NCBI GenBank assembly: GCA_000751835.1
Contig: CCMQ01000008.1
Coordinates: forward strand, 124,001 to 188,000
DNA: 64,000 nt
Origin: Necropsobacter rosorum
GTDB lineage: Bacteria; Pseudomonadota; Gammaproteobacteria; Enterobacterales; Pasteurellaceae
Direction: 5' to 3'
Shown: positions 8,999 to 17,947 of the stretch, piece by piece
Numbering within the stretch: position 1 is the stretch's first letter
Layout: every line of letters begins with the position of its first letter
Position numbers and translations under genes: made by a program
Notes under the pieces: generated by a model
The model's input: only the letters and a program-made list of their open reading frames with translations
The model's database searches: none
Told to the model about the DNA's origin: nothing

Positions 8999-9643
8999 AT
9001 GAAAAAAGACCTCAGATTTTATTTAATCAGACACGGACGCACCGTGTGGAATGATCAGGGATTATTGCAGGGACACGGCGATTCGCCGCTGACGGAGCAA
9101 GGCATTTCCGCTGCCCGTCTGGCGGGGCGGGCGCTTGCAGATGTGCCCTTTGCCGCCGCCTATTCCAGTATTTTACGCCGCACTATCGATACCGCCCGCT
9201 ATATTATCGGCAACCGTTCGGTGCCGTTGTTTCAGCATCAGGGCTTAAACGAGCAGTTTTTCGGTAACTGGGAAGGCATTGTTATCGACACTATTCGTGA
9301 TACCGAAGCGTTCTGGCAGATTCAGCATGACCCGGCCAATTACACCGCGGAAATCAATCAGGGCGAAACCTATGAACAACTTGCCGAACGGGCGATGGGC
9401 GCGTTGCGGGATATTATTCAGGTGCATGATAAAGGCAATATTCTGCTGGTTTCCCACGGGCATACTTTGCGTTTACTGCTTGCCCTGTTGGACGGTTCCA
9501 GCTGGCAGAACCACCGCGCCAACACGCGGATCCCGAGTCTGGCGAACACCGCGATCAATGTGGTGCACTATATGCAGGATGACAGCGCCCAAAGCGGACG
9601 CTTTATCATCGAAAAAATCAATGACGTCACCCATTTGGGCTGA
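8999..9643 (+). CDS. Histidine phosphatase family protein (phosphoglycerate-mutase-like)
   Basis: This 214-residue enzyme opens with LIRHGRTVWNDQG, the catalytic RHG motif. It also has the second arginine in SSILRRTIDTA, the acid in FGNWEG, and the second catalytic histidine in LVSHGHTLRLL. The start is ATG 8999, with TTTGGAG 6-7 bases upstream. An in-frame start 54 bases earlier gives an unlikely tail. The family includes GpmB, CobC and broad phosphatases, and substrate cannot be assigned. A USS (9647) follows the stop. Confidence 0.85.
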   Translation: MKKDLRFYLIRHGRTVWNDQGLLQGHGDSPLTEQGISAARLAGRALADVPFAAAYSSILRRTIDTARYIIGNRSVPLFQHQGLNEQFFGNWEGIVIDTIRDTEAFWQIQHDPANYTAEINQGETYEQLAERAMGALRDIIQVHDKGNILLVSHGHTLRLLLALLDGSSWQNHRANTRIPSLANTAINVVHYMQDDSAQSGRFIIEKINDVTHLG

Positions 9644-9673
9644 ATAAAGTGCGGTCGGTTTTTCGCCGGTTTT

Positions 9674-9701
9674 CGGTGTTTATCAACGGCGATAAACACC
9701 G
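9674..9701. terminator. Inverted repeat between convergent genes
   Basis: CGGTGTTTATC (9674-9684) and GATAAACACCG (9691-9701) form a perfect 11-bp stem with a 6-nt loop, between the phosphatase and cpdB ends. It has no clear T-run on either side, so it may end transcripts in both directions only weakly. Confidence 0.5.
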
Positions 9702-9730
9702 ATCGCAATCAATATTGAATAATCCGCCGC

Positions 9731-11701
9731 TTAATTGTTCAAATCCAACCGGTAAACTGCAAAGCCAATATCGTCGGTGCCGATAAATTGCATCGGATAT
9801 TGCGCATTTTCGGTAATAAAAGCACGGGCTTTGTCGCTCGGCGAGGTTTCAAACCGAATATCCAGTTGAGTCGGGCTTTGAATCGGCGCCAAATGCCAGT
9901 TTTTATCGGCTTGCGGACTGACCTGCCCCTGCGCTTTGCTTTGCGCGCTGATATAATTTGCCAGAATCTGACGGTTTTCATCCGGTGCGGCGAACACGAT
10001 GTGGCTGTCGCCGGTGCCGGGGAATTTATTGCCGTAAGCGCGGTAATTATTGGTGGCAATCAGAAATTCCGCGTCGGCTTTAACCGGTTTTCCCTGATAA
10101 GTCAGGTTGATAACGCGGTGGGATTGCGGGTTAATCAGTTTGCATTCGCCGTCATAACGTGCCGGCTGGGTAATATCATATTGATATTCCACACCGTCGA
10201 TAACATCGAAATTGTAGGTGCGGAAACCCTCCCAATCCAGCAGACTTTGCGGCTTGTCGCTGTGCGGATCAATTTGTCTGAACATGCCGGCGCTGCATTC
10301 CAGCCATTCTTTCAGTTCTTCGCCGCTGACTTTCACCACCACCAGCGTATTCGGATAAAGATATAAATCCGCGGCATTGCGGAAGGTCAGTTCACCTTTA
10401 TTTACTTCGGTATAACCGGTCGGATCGTTTTTGCGGCCGCCCGCTTTAAACGGCGCGCCGGCGCTTAACACCGGAATACCCGCCAGCTGAGGCAGCGCCT
10501 GTAAGGCGTTTTCCACATAGGCTTTTTGCGCCTGATTAACGATTTGAATGGTCGGATCATCCTGCACCAGCGCCAGATAACTATACATATTATCGCTGGC
10601 TTTGCCGATCGGCTGGGAGACGAATTGACGCGTCGCTTCATGTACCGGTTGTAAAAGTGCGGTGATTTCCGGGTGATTTTCTACATTGGCGGTTTTTTTC
10701 TCGGCATCATAAATCGCCCGCAAGGCCGCCGAACCGTCGGTAACGACCCATTTGCCATGATGTTGCGCCAAGGTTAAATCCACCACGCTGATATTATTCG
10801 CCCAATATCCCGCCATACTTTCCGGCACCCCTTTCACCGTTCCTTTTCGGATATCCGCATGGGGCGAGGTGGCAAATTCCTTATTCGGGAATAAACGATG
10901 AGCATGACCGAAGATCACGGCATCAATTCCTTTTACATCCGCCAGATAAAACGCCGCATTTTCCGCCCCTTCTTGGTAAGGCTCGTCGGAAGGGCCGGTA
11001 TGCGCCAGCGCGATGATAATATCCGCGCCCGCTTTTTTCATCAGCGGAACATATTGCTGCGCGGTTTTAACGATATCGCGCGCCTGCACTTTACCTTCTA
11101 AATTGGCTTTATCCCAGACCATAATCTGCGGCGGCACAAAACCGATATAACCGATGTTAAGCTTATGTGTGCCGCCCTGCGCATCGCGGATTTCTTTTTG
11201 CTGAATCACATAAGGCGTAAACATCGGCTCATCGGTACCGGCTTTCACCACATTGGCATTGACGATAGGAAATTTCGCCTGTTTGATACTGTCGTTAAGA
11301 TAGGTTAAGCCGTAATTGAATTCATGATTGCCCAATGTCCCCGCGTCGTATCCCATTGCGTTCAGCGCGGCGATGGCCGGATTTTCTTGCCCGGCTTTAT
11401 AACCTACCGCCGCCTGATAATCCGCGATCGGATTACCCTGAATCAAATCGCCGTTATCCACCAGCACGCTATTAACCGCTTCCTGACGCGCCTGAGCGAT
11501 TAAACTGGCGGCGCGGGTAAAGCCGAATTTTTCCGTCGGCACGTCTTTATAATAATCAAAATCGGTTAAAAAGCTGTGTACATCGGTGGTGGCGATAATG
11601 CGTAATGTGGTCATGTTGTTCTCCGCCGCACCGGCATAACGACCGGCGGTCAGCACCAAAATCCCGGCCGCGCCGAGTTTAAGAAATTGTCTTCTGTCCA
11701 T
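9731..11701 (-). CDS. cpdB: 2',3'-cyclic-nucleotide 2'-phosphodiesterase / 3'-nucleotidase
   Basis: The 656-residue protein starts [20 protein letters not shown], a twin-arginine (Tat) signal. I chose ATG 11701, with GGAGAGAG upstream, over an in-frame start 21 bases earlier. The metallophosphatase domain has [24 protein letters not shown] and FGHAHRLFP, which bind two metals. The C-terminal 5'-nucleotidase domain follows, with NNYRAYG near the end. It should hydrolyse 2',3'-cyclic nucleotides and 3'-nucleotides in the periplasm for nucleoside salvage. E. coli CpdB uses a Sec signal, so the Tat motif here is notable. Confidence 0.9.
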   Translation of the reverse strand: MDRRQFLKLGAAGILVLTAGRYAGAAENNMTTLRIIATTDVHSFLTDFDYYKDVPTEKFGFTRAASLIAQARQEAVNSVLVDNGDLIQGNPIADYQAAVGYKAGQENPAIAALNAMGYDAGTLGNHEFNYGLTYLNDSIKQAKFPIVNANVVKAGTDEPMFTPYVIQQKEIRDAQGGTHKLNIGYIGFVPPQIMVWDKANLEGKVQARDIVKTAQQYVPLMKKAGADIIIALAHTGPSDEPYQEGAENAAFYLADVKGIDAVIFGHAHRLFPNKEFATSPHADIRKGTVKGVPESMAGYWANNISVVDLTLAQHHGKWVVTDGSAALRAIYDAEKKTANVENHPEITALLQPVHEATRQFVSQPIGKASDNMYSYLALVQDDPTIQIVNQAQKAYVENALQALPQLAGIPVLSAGAPFKAGGRKNDPTGYTEVNKGELTFRNAADLYLYPNTLVVVKVSGEELKEWLECSAGMFRQIDPHSDKPQSLLDWEGFRTYNFDVIDGVEYQYDITQPARYDGECKLINPQSHRVINLTYQGKPVKADAEFLIATNNYRAYGNKFPGTGDSHIVFAAPDENRQILANYISAQSKAQGQVSPQADKNWHLAPIQSPTQLDIRFETSPSDKARAFITENAQYPMQFIGTDDIGFAVYRLDLNN

Positions 11702-12016
11702 GTTCTCTCTCCTGCACCACAACGTGGCGTTTATTTAACAGCGCAAACTATAATAAAATCCGCCGATTATTGTACAAAATAAATGGCGTTATGTGAGGAA
11801 AATCACACAAATTCGTCAGGCAAACGATTGCCGTTTTTACTTTAATGCCGATAGCCGGCAGGTGTTTGGCGGTGAGGATTTTGTGGGGTTTTCCAAATTC
11901 CTGCCAAAATCTGACCGCTCTTTTTTATTTATAAAATTTTCAAAAACCGCAAGAATCGGGTCGCTTGCGTTTAGGCTTTGGGCAATAATGATGAGGTAAA
12001 TAAAGGGAGAAACAAG
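11702..12016. other. Intergenic region between cpdB and the accessory region
   Basis: This stretch of about 315 bases holds the divergent promoters of cpdB and the ada-like gene. Short reading frames in it have no ribosome site or recognisable product. TGACCGCTC at 11922-11930 is a degenerate USS. No terminator, repeat or RNA gene is apparent. It marks the left boundary of the compositionally different region. Confidence 0.5.
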
Positions 12017-12868
12017 ATGAATAATGAAACCAGCGTGCCGTTTATCCGCATTGCCGAAGCGATTGAATATTTATATGACCATTTTCAAACGCAGCCGAGT
12101 TTGAACGAAGTAGCAGCCAAGATTGGTGTCAGCCCAGCCCATTTTCAGCGTCAGTTTCAGGATTGGGCGGGCATTAGCCCGAAAAAAATGCTGCAATTTA
12201 TCAGCATTGAACACGCCAAAACCGTGTTACAAGCGCAAGGCAGCGTACAAAATGCGGCATTTGAGAGCGGGTTAAGCGGCAGTTCTCGTTTGCACGATTT
12301 ATTTGTTTCTATTGAAGGTATGACACCGGGCGAATACAAAAACGGCGGCGCAGGTTTGACGGTGGATTACGCTTTTGCGCCGACCGCGTTTGGCGATGTG
12401 TTGATTGCCGCCACGCCAAAAGGTATTTGCTGGCTGGCATTTGCGGACGATCGCCGCCAATCCTTACAAGATTTGCAACACGAATATCCGCAAGCGAATT
12501 TTCGTCAGCATTCCAACATTTTGCACGAACAAGCCTTGTCCGCCTTAGGTGGTAATGCGACAGCGCCACTGCCCTTGCATTTAAAGGGCACGCCGTTTCA
12601 GTTGAAAGTGTGGCAAGCCTTGTTGTCTATTCCTGCCGGAAAATTAAGCAGTTACGGCGAGCTTGCCGCTCAAATCGGCAAACCGACCGCCGCCCGCGCG
12701 GTGGGCACGGCAATCGGACACAATCCTGTGGCGGTGTTGATTCCTTGTCATCGTGTGATTCGTGAAAGCGGCATTATCGGCGGCTACCGTTGGCAACGTG
12801 GACGCAAAATGGCGTTGTTGGCGAAGGAGTTGGGTGGCGATAAACTTATCGAGCAAAAAGTGCGGTAA
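12017..12868 (+). CDS. AraC-type regulator fused to O6-methylguanine-DNA methyltransferase (Ada-like)
   Basis: In this 283-residue protein an AraC-type HTH covers about residues 8-105 (LNEVAAKIGVSPAHFQRQF, then GMTPGEYK). A methyltransferase domain follows, with LSSYGELAAQIGKP, ARAVGTAIGHNP and the active site IPCHRV, Cys near residue 244. It removes alkyl groups from O6-alkylguanine by irreversible transfer to that Cys and may activate repair genes. The N-terminal Ada domain with the zinc and phosphotriester Cys is absent, so it cannot sense methylphosphotriesters as E. coli Ada does. The start is ATG 12017 with AAAGGGAGA upstream. alkB lies 1.5 kb downstream on the same strand. A USS overlaps its end. 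Confidence 0.88.
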   Translation: MNNETSVPFIRIAEAIEYLYDHFQTQPSLNEVAAKIGVSPAHFQRQFQDWAGISPKKMLQFISIEHAKTVLQAQGSVQNAAFESGLSGSSRLHDLFVSIEGMTPGEYKNGGAGLTVDYAFAPTAFGDVLIAATPKGICWLAFADDRRQSLQDLQHEYPQANFRQHSNILHEQALSALGGNATAPLPLHLKGTPFQLKVWQALLSIPAGKLSSYGELAAQIGKPTAARAVGTAIGHNPVAVLIPCHRVIRESGIIGGYRWQRGRKMALLAKELGGDKLIEQKVR

Positions 12869-12890
12869 ATAATTAAAGAGTTTTTAAAAA

Positions 12891-13784
12891 ATGGCGATAA
12901 ATTTATTTGAGTTGATGAAGATTTTTACCACGTTGGCGGAATGTGGCAGTTTTACACAAACGGCGGAGCGTTTATATTTGCACCGTCCTGCCGTAACCAA
13001 AGGCATTCAGCAATTGGAAGATTATCTTAATGTGCGTTTATTGCAGCGTACGACAAGGCAAATTCATCTTACCCCCGAGGGCGAAGCGTTTTATCAGCGT
13101 TGTGTGCAGTTGCTGTCGGAAGTTGATGATGCTTTGCAACATTTTTCGCCAAATCAACCGCTTACAGGCGTGTTGCGTGTTGATATGCCAACATCGCTGG
13201 CAAAACATTTGATTATTCCCCATTTATCCGAGTTTTATCAGCAACATCCGCAACTGAAAATTGCATTGAGTAGCACGGATTCGTCTATTGATTTAGTCAA
13301 AAACGGCGAGGATTGCACTTTGCGTTTGGGCGAACTAGCCAGTTCGGATTATGTCGCACGCAAATTGGGCGAGTTAAAAATGGTGAGCTGTGCCAGTCCC
13401 AGTTATTTGGTAAATTTTGGTACGCCGCAGAACTTAACGGATTTATCGCAACATCAAGCGGTGGCATTTAGTTTGTCAAATCGCCGTTTGATTGCGTGGC
13501 AATTTTCCACACCGCAAGGCAATGTTTCCGTAAATTTGCCCAGTTGGCAATTAACAACCACAAGGGCGGAAGATTACATCGCTGCCGCTGAGCAAGGTTT
13601 AGGCATTATTCAAGCCTTTGAATTATTTGTGAAAGAACAATTAGCAAGCGGACGTTTGGTGTCCTTGCTGCCTGATTATCCTGTGCCTGCAAAACCGATT
13701 TCTTTGCTGTATCCAAGCCGAACGCACTTGCCGCCAAAAGTGAAAATTTTTGGCGACTGGGTGCAAACATTGTTACAAAAATAG
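12891..13784 (+). CDS. LysR-type transcriptional regulator
   Basis: The 297-residue protein has an N-terminal winged HTH (residues 1-60: FTQTAERLYLHRPAVTKGIQQLEDYLNVRLLQRTTRQIHLT) and a periplasmic-binding-like effector domain to the C-terminus, of the CrgA/DsdC-like subgroup. It lies 22 bases after the ada-like gene and 90 bases before a SnoaL-like gene, all co-directional. It may therefore regulate the SnoaL/alkB genes or its own operon. Effector unknown. Confidence 0.88.
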   Translation: MAINLFELMKIFTTLAECGSFTQTAERLYLHRPAVTKGIQQLEDYLNVRLLQRTTRQIHLTPEGEAFYQRCVQLLSEVDDALQHFSPNQPLTGVLRVDMPTSLAKHLIIPHLSEFYQQHPQLKIALSSTDSSIDLVKNGEDCTLRLGELASSDYVARKLGELKMVSCASPSYLVNFGTPQNLTDLSQHQAVAFSLSNRRLIAWQFSTPQGNVSVNLPSWQLTTTRAEDYIAAAEQGLGIIQAFELFVKEQLASGRLVSLLPDYPVPAKPISLLYPSRTHLPPKVKIFGDWVQTLLQK

Positions 13785-13873
13785 TAATAGTGATGTACTA
13801 ACTTTACTATTTTTATAACAAAAAGCATTGTCTATAATGCCCTTGTTTTTTTAATCAACAAAGGAATCACACA

Positions 13874-14335
13874 ATGCAAAATCTTGAACAAAACAAAGCG
13901 ATTGTCGCCAAATTATTAGCAGAAGCTTTACCAAACAACGACTTGGATTACGTCCGTCAAGTGGTGGACAAACAAGCGGTTACCCGCCGAGCGGGCTTTG
14001 CCGCACTTTATGAAGCACTTGGTTCGCCCATTCCCAAAGACGGCAATTTTTTAGATTGGATGGAGCAAGGCTGGGCGTTGTTGTTAGCGGCGTTAGGCGA
14101 TCAGAAAGTTGAAATGCAACACCTTGTTGCAGAAGGTAATAAAGTGATGGCGCAATGGCATTACAGTGCCACTCATCAGGGCGAATTTGTTGGTGCAGCA
14201 GCGACACATCAACGCATTGAATGGGACGAAATCGGCATTTTCACGTTTAACGATGACGGCAAAATTATTGAAATGTGGTATCTGTGCGAAGAAGCCAAAG
14301 CGGCTTCACAGTTGGGATATCAGTTTATTTTGTAA
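13874..14335 (+). CDS. SnoaL-like (NTF2-fold) protein
   Basis: This 153-residue soluble protein resembles SnoaL-like polyketide-cyclase and ester-cyclase proteins: helical N-terminus, then VAEGNKVMAQWHYSATHQGEF, WDEIGIFTFNDDGKIIEMWYL. The family adopts a cone-shaped alpha+beta barrel binding small hydrophobic molecules. TATAAT at 13833-13838 is a likely -10 box, and AAGGAA precedes the ATG. An Actinobacillus-type USS 9-mer lies inside it at 13972-13980. Substrate unknown. Confidence 0.75.
   Translation: MQNLEQNKAIVAKLLAEALPNNDLDYVRQVVDKQAVTRRAGFAALYEALGSPIPKDGNFLDWMEQGWALLLAALGDQKVEMQHLVAEGNKVMAQWHYSATHQGEFVGAAATHQRIEWDEIGIFTFNDDGKIIEMWYLCEEAKAASQLGYQFIL
13972..13980 (+). repeat. Actinobacillus pleuropneumoniae-type USS core
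   Basis: ACAAGCGGT is the 9-mer core of the uptake signal used by the A. pleuropneumoniae / Mannheimia haemolytica branch, not the Haemophilus-type signal of this genome. It lies within the SnoaL-like gene. Confidence 0.6.
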
Positions 14336-14392
14336 GAGATGATTTTTCACAATGCCGTTACTTAAAACAGACGTATCAACAATGGAAACGCA

Positions 14393-15037
14393 ATGAACAA
14401 TTTTGATCTTTTTGATTTTCCGCCCAGTCCTGCGGACAATTTTTTGCCGTTTGACGGCATTGTGAACGATTATGGCGTGATTTTTGCGCCTGATGAAGCC
14501 GATTTTTTGTTGAATGAATTGCTGGCAAACATTCCGTGGCGACATGATGAAGCGATGATCGGCGGCAAACGCATTCAAACCGCGCGACAAGTGGCGTGGT
14601 ATGGCGACGCGAATTTTTCCTACACCTATTCTGGCGTGTCGCACATTGCTTTGCCGTGGAATGCTTTGCTTTTGCAGCTAAAACAACGCGTAGAAAGCGA
14701 ACTTGCCCAAGTTAGCCCTACGCAATTTAATTCGTGTTTGTTGAATTTGTATCAAAGCGGCAACGAAGGTATGGCGTGGCACAGCGATGACGAACGCGAA
14801 CTTGGCAAAAATACGGTGATTGCGTCATTGAGTTTCGGCGCGACACGCAAATTCGCGTTCAAACACAAATTAAGCCTTGAAAAACGCGAAATGTGGCTCA
14901 AACACGGACAACTCATCGTGATGCGCGGCACAACGCAAAGCTACTGGCAACACGCCGTGATGAAAAGCAGCAAAATCAGCGAACCGCGCGTCAATTTAAC
15001 CTTTCGCACGATTGTGGGAAAAGAAAAGGCTGCCTGA
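14393..15037 (+). CDS. alkB: AlkB-type 2-oxoglutarate/Fe(II) DNA dioxygenase
   Basis: In this 214-residue protein the Fe(II)-binding His and Asp are in MAWHSDDE. The distal His is in YWQHAVMKS, and the 2-oxoglutarate-binding Arg residues are in EPRVNLTFRT. SLSFGATRKFAF and the substrate loop match the AlkB family. It demethylates 1-methyladenine and 3-methylcytosine oxidatively. Together with the Ada-like gene 1.5 kb upstream it forms an alkylation-repair set. Its own stop codon lies inside a Neisseriaceae DUS (15027-15038), a typical arrangement in Neisseriaceae but foreign here. Confidence 0.9.
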   Translation: MNNFDLFDFPPSPADNFLPFDGIVNDYGVIFAPDEADFLLNELLANIPWRHDEAMIGGKRIQTARQVAWYGDANFSYTYSGVSHIALPWNALLLQLKQRVESELAQVSPTQFNSCLLNLYQSGNEGMAWHSDDERELGKNTVIASLSFGATRKFAFKHKLSLEKREMWLKHGQLIVMRGTTQSYWQHAVMKSSKISEPRVNLTFRTIVGKEKAA

Positions 15038-15038
15038 A
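15027..15038 (+). repeat. Neisseriaceae DUS, AG-simDUS dialect
   Basis: AGGCTGCCTGAA is an exact 12-mer match to the DNA uptake sequence dialect described for Simonsiella and relatives. It overlaps the TGA stop of alkB (15035-15037). With the inverted CCTGAAA/TTTCAGG pairing to the DUS at 15071 it could form a transcript-ending hairpin. Confidence 0.85.
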
Positions 15039-15070
15039 AGGAGAGTTTTTGCGTTGCAGAATGTCGTTTC

Positions 15071-15082
15071 AGGCCGTCTGAA
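15071..15082 (+). repeat. Neisseriaceae DUS, AG-DUS dialect
   Basis: AGGCCGTCTGAA is an exact 12-mer match to the AG-DUS of many Neisseria species, containing the classic 10-mer GCCGTCTGAA. It lies in the gap between alkB and the convergent acetyltransferase gene. It is flanked as TTTCAGGCCGTCTGAAA, itself partly palindromic. Confidence 0.88.
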
Positions 15083-15096
15083 AATTAATCACTTCA

Positions 15097-15651
15097 TTAT
15101 TTATTAATATATTTCACCACTTTCGCAGGCACGCCTGCGACGATGGCATTATCAGGCACATCTTTACTCACCACCGCACCTGCGGCGACAATGGCGTTTT
15201 CGCCCACCGTTACGCCTGCCAAAATGGTGGCGTTTGCACCGATCCAACAGCCTTTTTTCAGATGAACAGGCGAGAGCAACACGCCACGGCGATCTTTCGG
15301 ATTGATTGGGTGATTGACGCTGATAATGTTGGCTCGTGGGGCGATAAGTACGTTGTCTTCAATCACAATACCGCCAAGATCGGTCATCATCACGCCCATA
15401 TTGATAAAAATGTTTTTGCCGAATTGAATATGCCGCCCGAAGTCGCTGTAAAACGGAGGATTGACGACCACGCTTTCATCAAGGGGTTCATTTGTAATTT
15501 CGCTTAATAGAGACCGCACTTGTTCAGGTGTTTTATAGCCATTGTTGAGTTCGGCAATTTTCGGTTGATTTTCGGCGACAATTTGATGAATTTTTTGATA
15601 AATTTGGCTGTTTTCTGCAATAAGTTCGTTGGTTGGATAGGGATTTTTCAT
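15097..15651 (-). CDS. Sugar/maltose O-acetyltransferase family (left-handed beta-helix)
   Basis: The 184-residue protein has an N-terminal Mac-type segment followed by hexapeptide repeats. Landmarks are HIQFGKNIFINMGVMMTDLGGIVIEDNVLIAP, then SVNHPINPKDRRG with the catalytic His, then CWIGANATILAGVTVGENAIVAAGAVVSKDVP. It transfers acetyl from acetyl-CoA to sugars or similar acceptors, probably as a trimer. A Haemophilus-type USS lies inside it at 15513-15521, so the gene has spent time in, or recombined with, a Haemophilus-type USS species. Confidence 0.88.
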   Translation of the reverse strand: MKNPYPTNELIAENSQIYQKIHQIVAENQPKIAELNNGYKTPEQVRSLLSEITNEPLDESVVVNPPFYSDFGRHIQFGKNIFINMGVMMTDLGGIVIEDNVLIAPRANIISVNHPINPKDRRGVLLSPVHLKKGCWIGANATILAGVTVGENAIVAAGAVVSKDVPDNAIVAGVPAKVVKYINK

Positions 15652-15768
15652 TTGGTTTCTCTGTGTAAAGTGGCGGACAATCGTCCACCACGATTATTTT
15701 CCGCATAAATAATGAAATCTCACGCACACCGCCGCTTTCACATTTGGATCGGCGGTGTTGAGTTGCGT

Positions 15769-16878
15769 TCAGTTGAGTTTTGCTTTGAAGAAAGCTTCAA
15801 ACTTGTCATACGGAATTTTGCCGTTTACATCATCGTATAGATCCGTGTGGCTGGCGTTTGGCACGATATACAACTCTTTATCGGTGCTTCCAATCGCTTT
15901 AAATGCGTCTTCGCTGAAATAACGGCTGTGGGCATTTTCGCCGTGAACGATTAACGCAGGCGTTTTCATCTCATTGGCGTATTGCAAAATCGGCATATTG
16001 ATTAAGCCAATCGTCATCGTGGTTGCCCAAGAGCCGTCTGGATTGGAGTTTACCGAACGTGGGTGGAAGCCACGTTTGGTGGTGTAATAATCCGAATAAT
16101 CTTTGATAAATTTTGGCGTATCTTTGGTAATTTGTTCGCCACGCAAATTGTTCGCTGGCAACAGATCCGCATAGCCGTTTTTTGCTGCCGCCCAACGTGC
16201 GTTATTGAGTTCTTGCTTCATTTTGTAGCGAGCGTCTGCGTCCACGCTGTCGTTGTAGCCTTTGGCGGCGACACGGGTCATATCGTACATTGTGCTGGTT
16301 GCCACCGCTTTAATGCGTGTGTCGGTCATCGCCGCATTCAAGGCAAAACCGCCCCAGCCGCAAATGCCCAAAATGCCGATTTTCTCTTGGTTTACTTCGG
16401 GCAAGCTACCTAAAAAATCCACCGCCGCCGAGAAATCTTCGGTGTTAATTTCAGGCGAAGCCATATTGCGTGGCAAGCCCGAACTTTCGCCTGTAAACGA
16501 GCCGTCAAACGCCACCGTGATAAAACCACGTTCCGCCAACGTCTGTGCATACAAGCCTGAAATCTGTTCTTTCACCGCCCCAAACGCCCCCGCCACAGCG
16601 ATTGCGGGTAGCTTTTCGCCTGCTTTAATGCCTTTCGGAAGATACAAATCCGCCGCCAGCGTAATGCCAAAACGGTTTTTAAAGGTAACTTTGCGATGTT
16701 CCACTTTGTCTGATTTTGGGAAAACCTTGTCCCAATTTTGCGTTAATTGAATGCTTTGTGCAGGGATTTCAATCAGGGTTGCATTGCTGCTGTTTTGTGC
16801 GTAACTCATTGTTGTTGCTCCGAATAAAGTTGAACCAAGTAAAAGTGCGGTGGTAATTTGCTTTAATTTAAGTTTCAT
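15769..16878 (-). CDS. Secreted alpha/beta hydrolase with Cys nucleophile motif
   Basis: This 369-residue protein has a Sec signal peptide (about residues 1-27, ending SYAQ). The alpha/beta-hydrolase fold shows an oxyanion region VAGAFGAVKEQ, nucleophile elbow ILGICGWGGFA, ALIVHGENAHSRYF (acid region) and a C-terminal NASHTDLYDD (catalytic His). The elbow holds Cys (GxCxW) where serine hydrolases have GxSxG, as in dienelactone hydrolases. It is divergent from the LysR at 16979, its likely regulator. One GCTACCCGCA copy and one USS lie in the gene. Substrate unknown. Confidence 0.8.
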   Translation of the reverse strand: MKLKLKQITTALLLGSTLFGATTMSYAQNSSNATLIEIPAQSIQLTQNWDKVFPKSDKVEHRKVTFKNRFGITLAADLYLPKGIKAGEKLPAIAVAGAFGAVKEQISGLYAQTLAERGFITVAFDGSFTGESSGLPRNMASPEINTEDFSAAVDFLGSLPEVNQEKIGILGICGWGGFALNAAMTDTRIKAVATSTMYDMTRVAAKGYNDSVDADARYKMKQELNNARWAAAKNGYADLLPANNLRGEQITKDTPKFIKDYSDYYTTKRGFHPRSVNSNPDGSWATTMTIGLINMPILQYANEMKTPALIVHGENAHSRYFSEDAFKAIGSTDKELYIVPNASHTDLYDDVNGKIPYDKFEAFFKAKLN

Positions 16879-16910
16879 TTTTTGCTCCTATGTTACTGAT
16901 GAACATATTG

Positions 16911-16951
16911 TAGAATCGACTTTGTTTTTATAGAATCAATAAATTTAGAAT
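16911..16951. promoter_or_regulatory. TAGAAT direct repeats in the divergent LysR/hydrolase promoter
   Basis: TAGAAT occurs at 16911, 16931 and 16946 in the 100-base gap between the hydrolase (minus) and the LysR gene (plus). Repeated hexamers in this position are typical of regulator sites. It is a candidate binding site for the adjacent LysR protein. Confidence 0.4.
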
Positions 16952-16978
16952 AGACTGTTTGTGTTAAGAGAATAAACA

Positions 16979-17881
16979 ATGGATAAACTCACCGCCATTC
17001 GCTACTTTTGCTTGGCTGCCGATACGCTGAATTTTCGGGAAGTTGCCAATCAGCAAGCCATTTCGCCGTCTGTGATTACCCGTTTAATCAATGAGTTGGA
17101 AGATGAATTAGGCGAACCGCTGTTTAAACGCAACACACGCAACATCAGCCTAACGAGCTTTGGCGAGCAATTTTTGCCGCAAGCCAAACAATGGCTTACC
17201 GACAGCGAAAAGCTGTTTCAGGCAGGTAAAAAAGCGGCGGATTTAGCAGGCGTGGTGCGGATTACCGTGCCTGCGTGGCGAGAAAATGACCGCATCGTCA
17301 GCGAATTGATGACGGCGTTGGAAGCCTATCCCGACATCGTGATTGACTGGCGAGAAGATATGATGAAGCTAGATATGGTGCGAGATCGGATCGACATCGG
17401 CGTGCGTGTTGGGCTGGAAACCAACCCCGATTTTGTGGTGCGAAAAGTGGTGGAAATTGGCGATTTGTTGCTAATTTCGCCGAAATTGCTGGCAAAACTC
17501 GGCAATCCGCAAGATTTGGACGATTTGCAACGCCGTTTTCCGTTTGTTATGCCGATTAACGCCAGTACAGGCAAACCTTGGGCGTTGTATCTCAACGAAC
17601 AAACCACGCTCACGCCACGCAAGCCAGCGTTTTATTCGGTGGACAATTACAGTGCCTTGCAAGTAATTTTGGCAGGCAAAGCGGTCGGCTTAATCAATGA
17701 TTTTCAAGCCAAACCCTATTTAGTAAGCGGCGAATTGGTGCAGCTTTTCCCTGAAATTCAAATCGATAAATGGCAACTTTATCTCTATCGCCCCTATCAA
17801 ACGATTACGCCGCCCAGAGTGCTGAAAGTGTTTGATTTATTGACGGAGATTTTTCGGAAAGTGTTTGGGGAAGGGAAATAG
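16979..17881 (+). CDS. LysR-type transcriptional regulator
   Basis: The 300-residue protein has an N-terminal HTH (LNFREVANQQAISPSVITRLINELEDELGEPLFKRNTRNISLT) and a LysR substrate-binding domain. It is divergent from the secreted hydrolase at 15769 and so probably controls it. It converges with the HXXEE operon, separated by a 39-bp repeated element at 17895. Confidence 0.88.
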   Translation: MDKLTAIRYFCLAADTLNFREVANQQAISPSVITRLINELEDELGEPLFKRNTRNISLTSFGEQFLPQAKQWLTDSEKLFQAGKKAADLAGVVRITVPAWRENDRIVSELMTALEAYPDIVIDWREDMMKLDMVRDRIDIGVRVGLETNPDFVVRKVVEIGDLLLISPKLLAKLGNPQDLDDLQRRFPFVMPINASTGKPWALYLNEQTTLTPRKPAFYSVDNYSALQVILAGKAVGLINDFQAKPYLVSGELVQLFPEIQIDKWQLYLYRPYQTITPPRVLKVFDLLTEIFRKVFGEGK

Positions 17882-17894
17882 GTTTTTGGGAAAG

Positions 17895-17933
17895 TTGGCA
17901 AAATTCGCCAAGATCTGACCGTTTTCGTAAAAA
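17895..17933. repeat. 39-bp intergenic repeat, copy 1
   Basis: This copy starts TTGGCAAAATTCGCCAA, a near-palindrome, followed by GATCTGACCGTT and an A-run. It matches the copy at 21005-21043 with three differences in 39. Both copies lie just after a plus-strand regulator gene and before a minus-strand gene, so it may act as a bidirectional terminator. Confidence 0.75.
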
Positions 17934-17947
17934 CCCAATCGCCTGTT

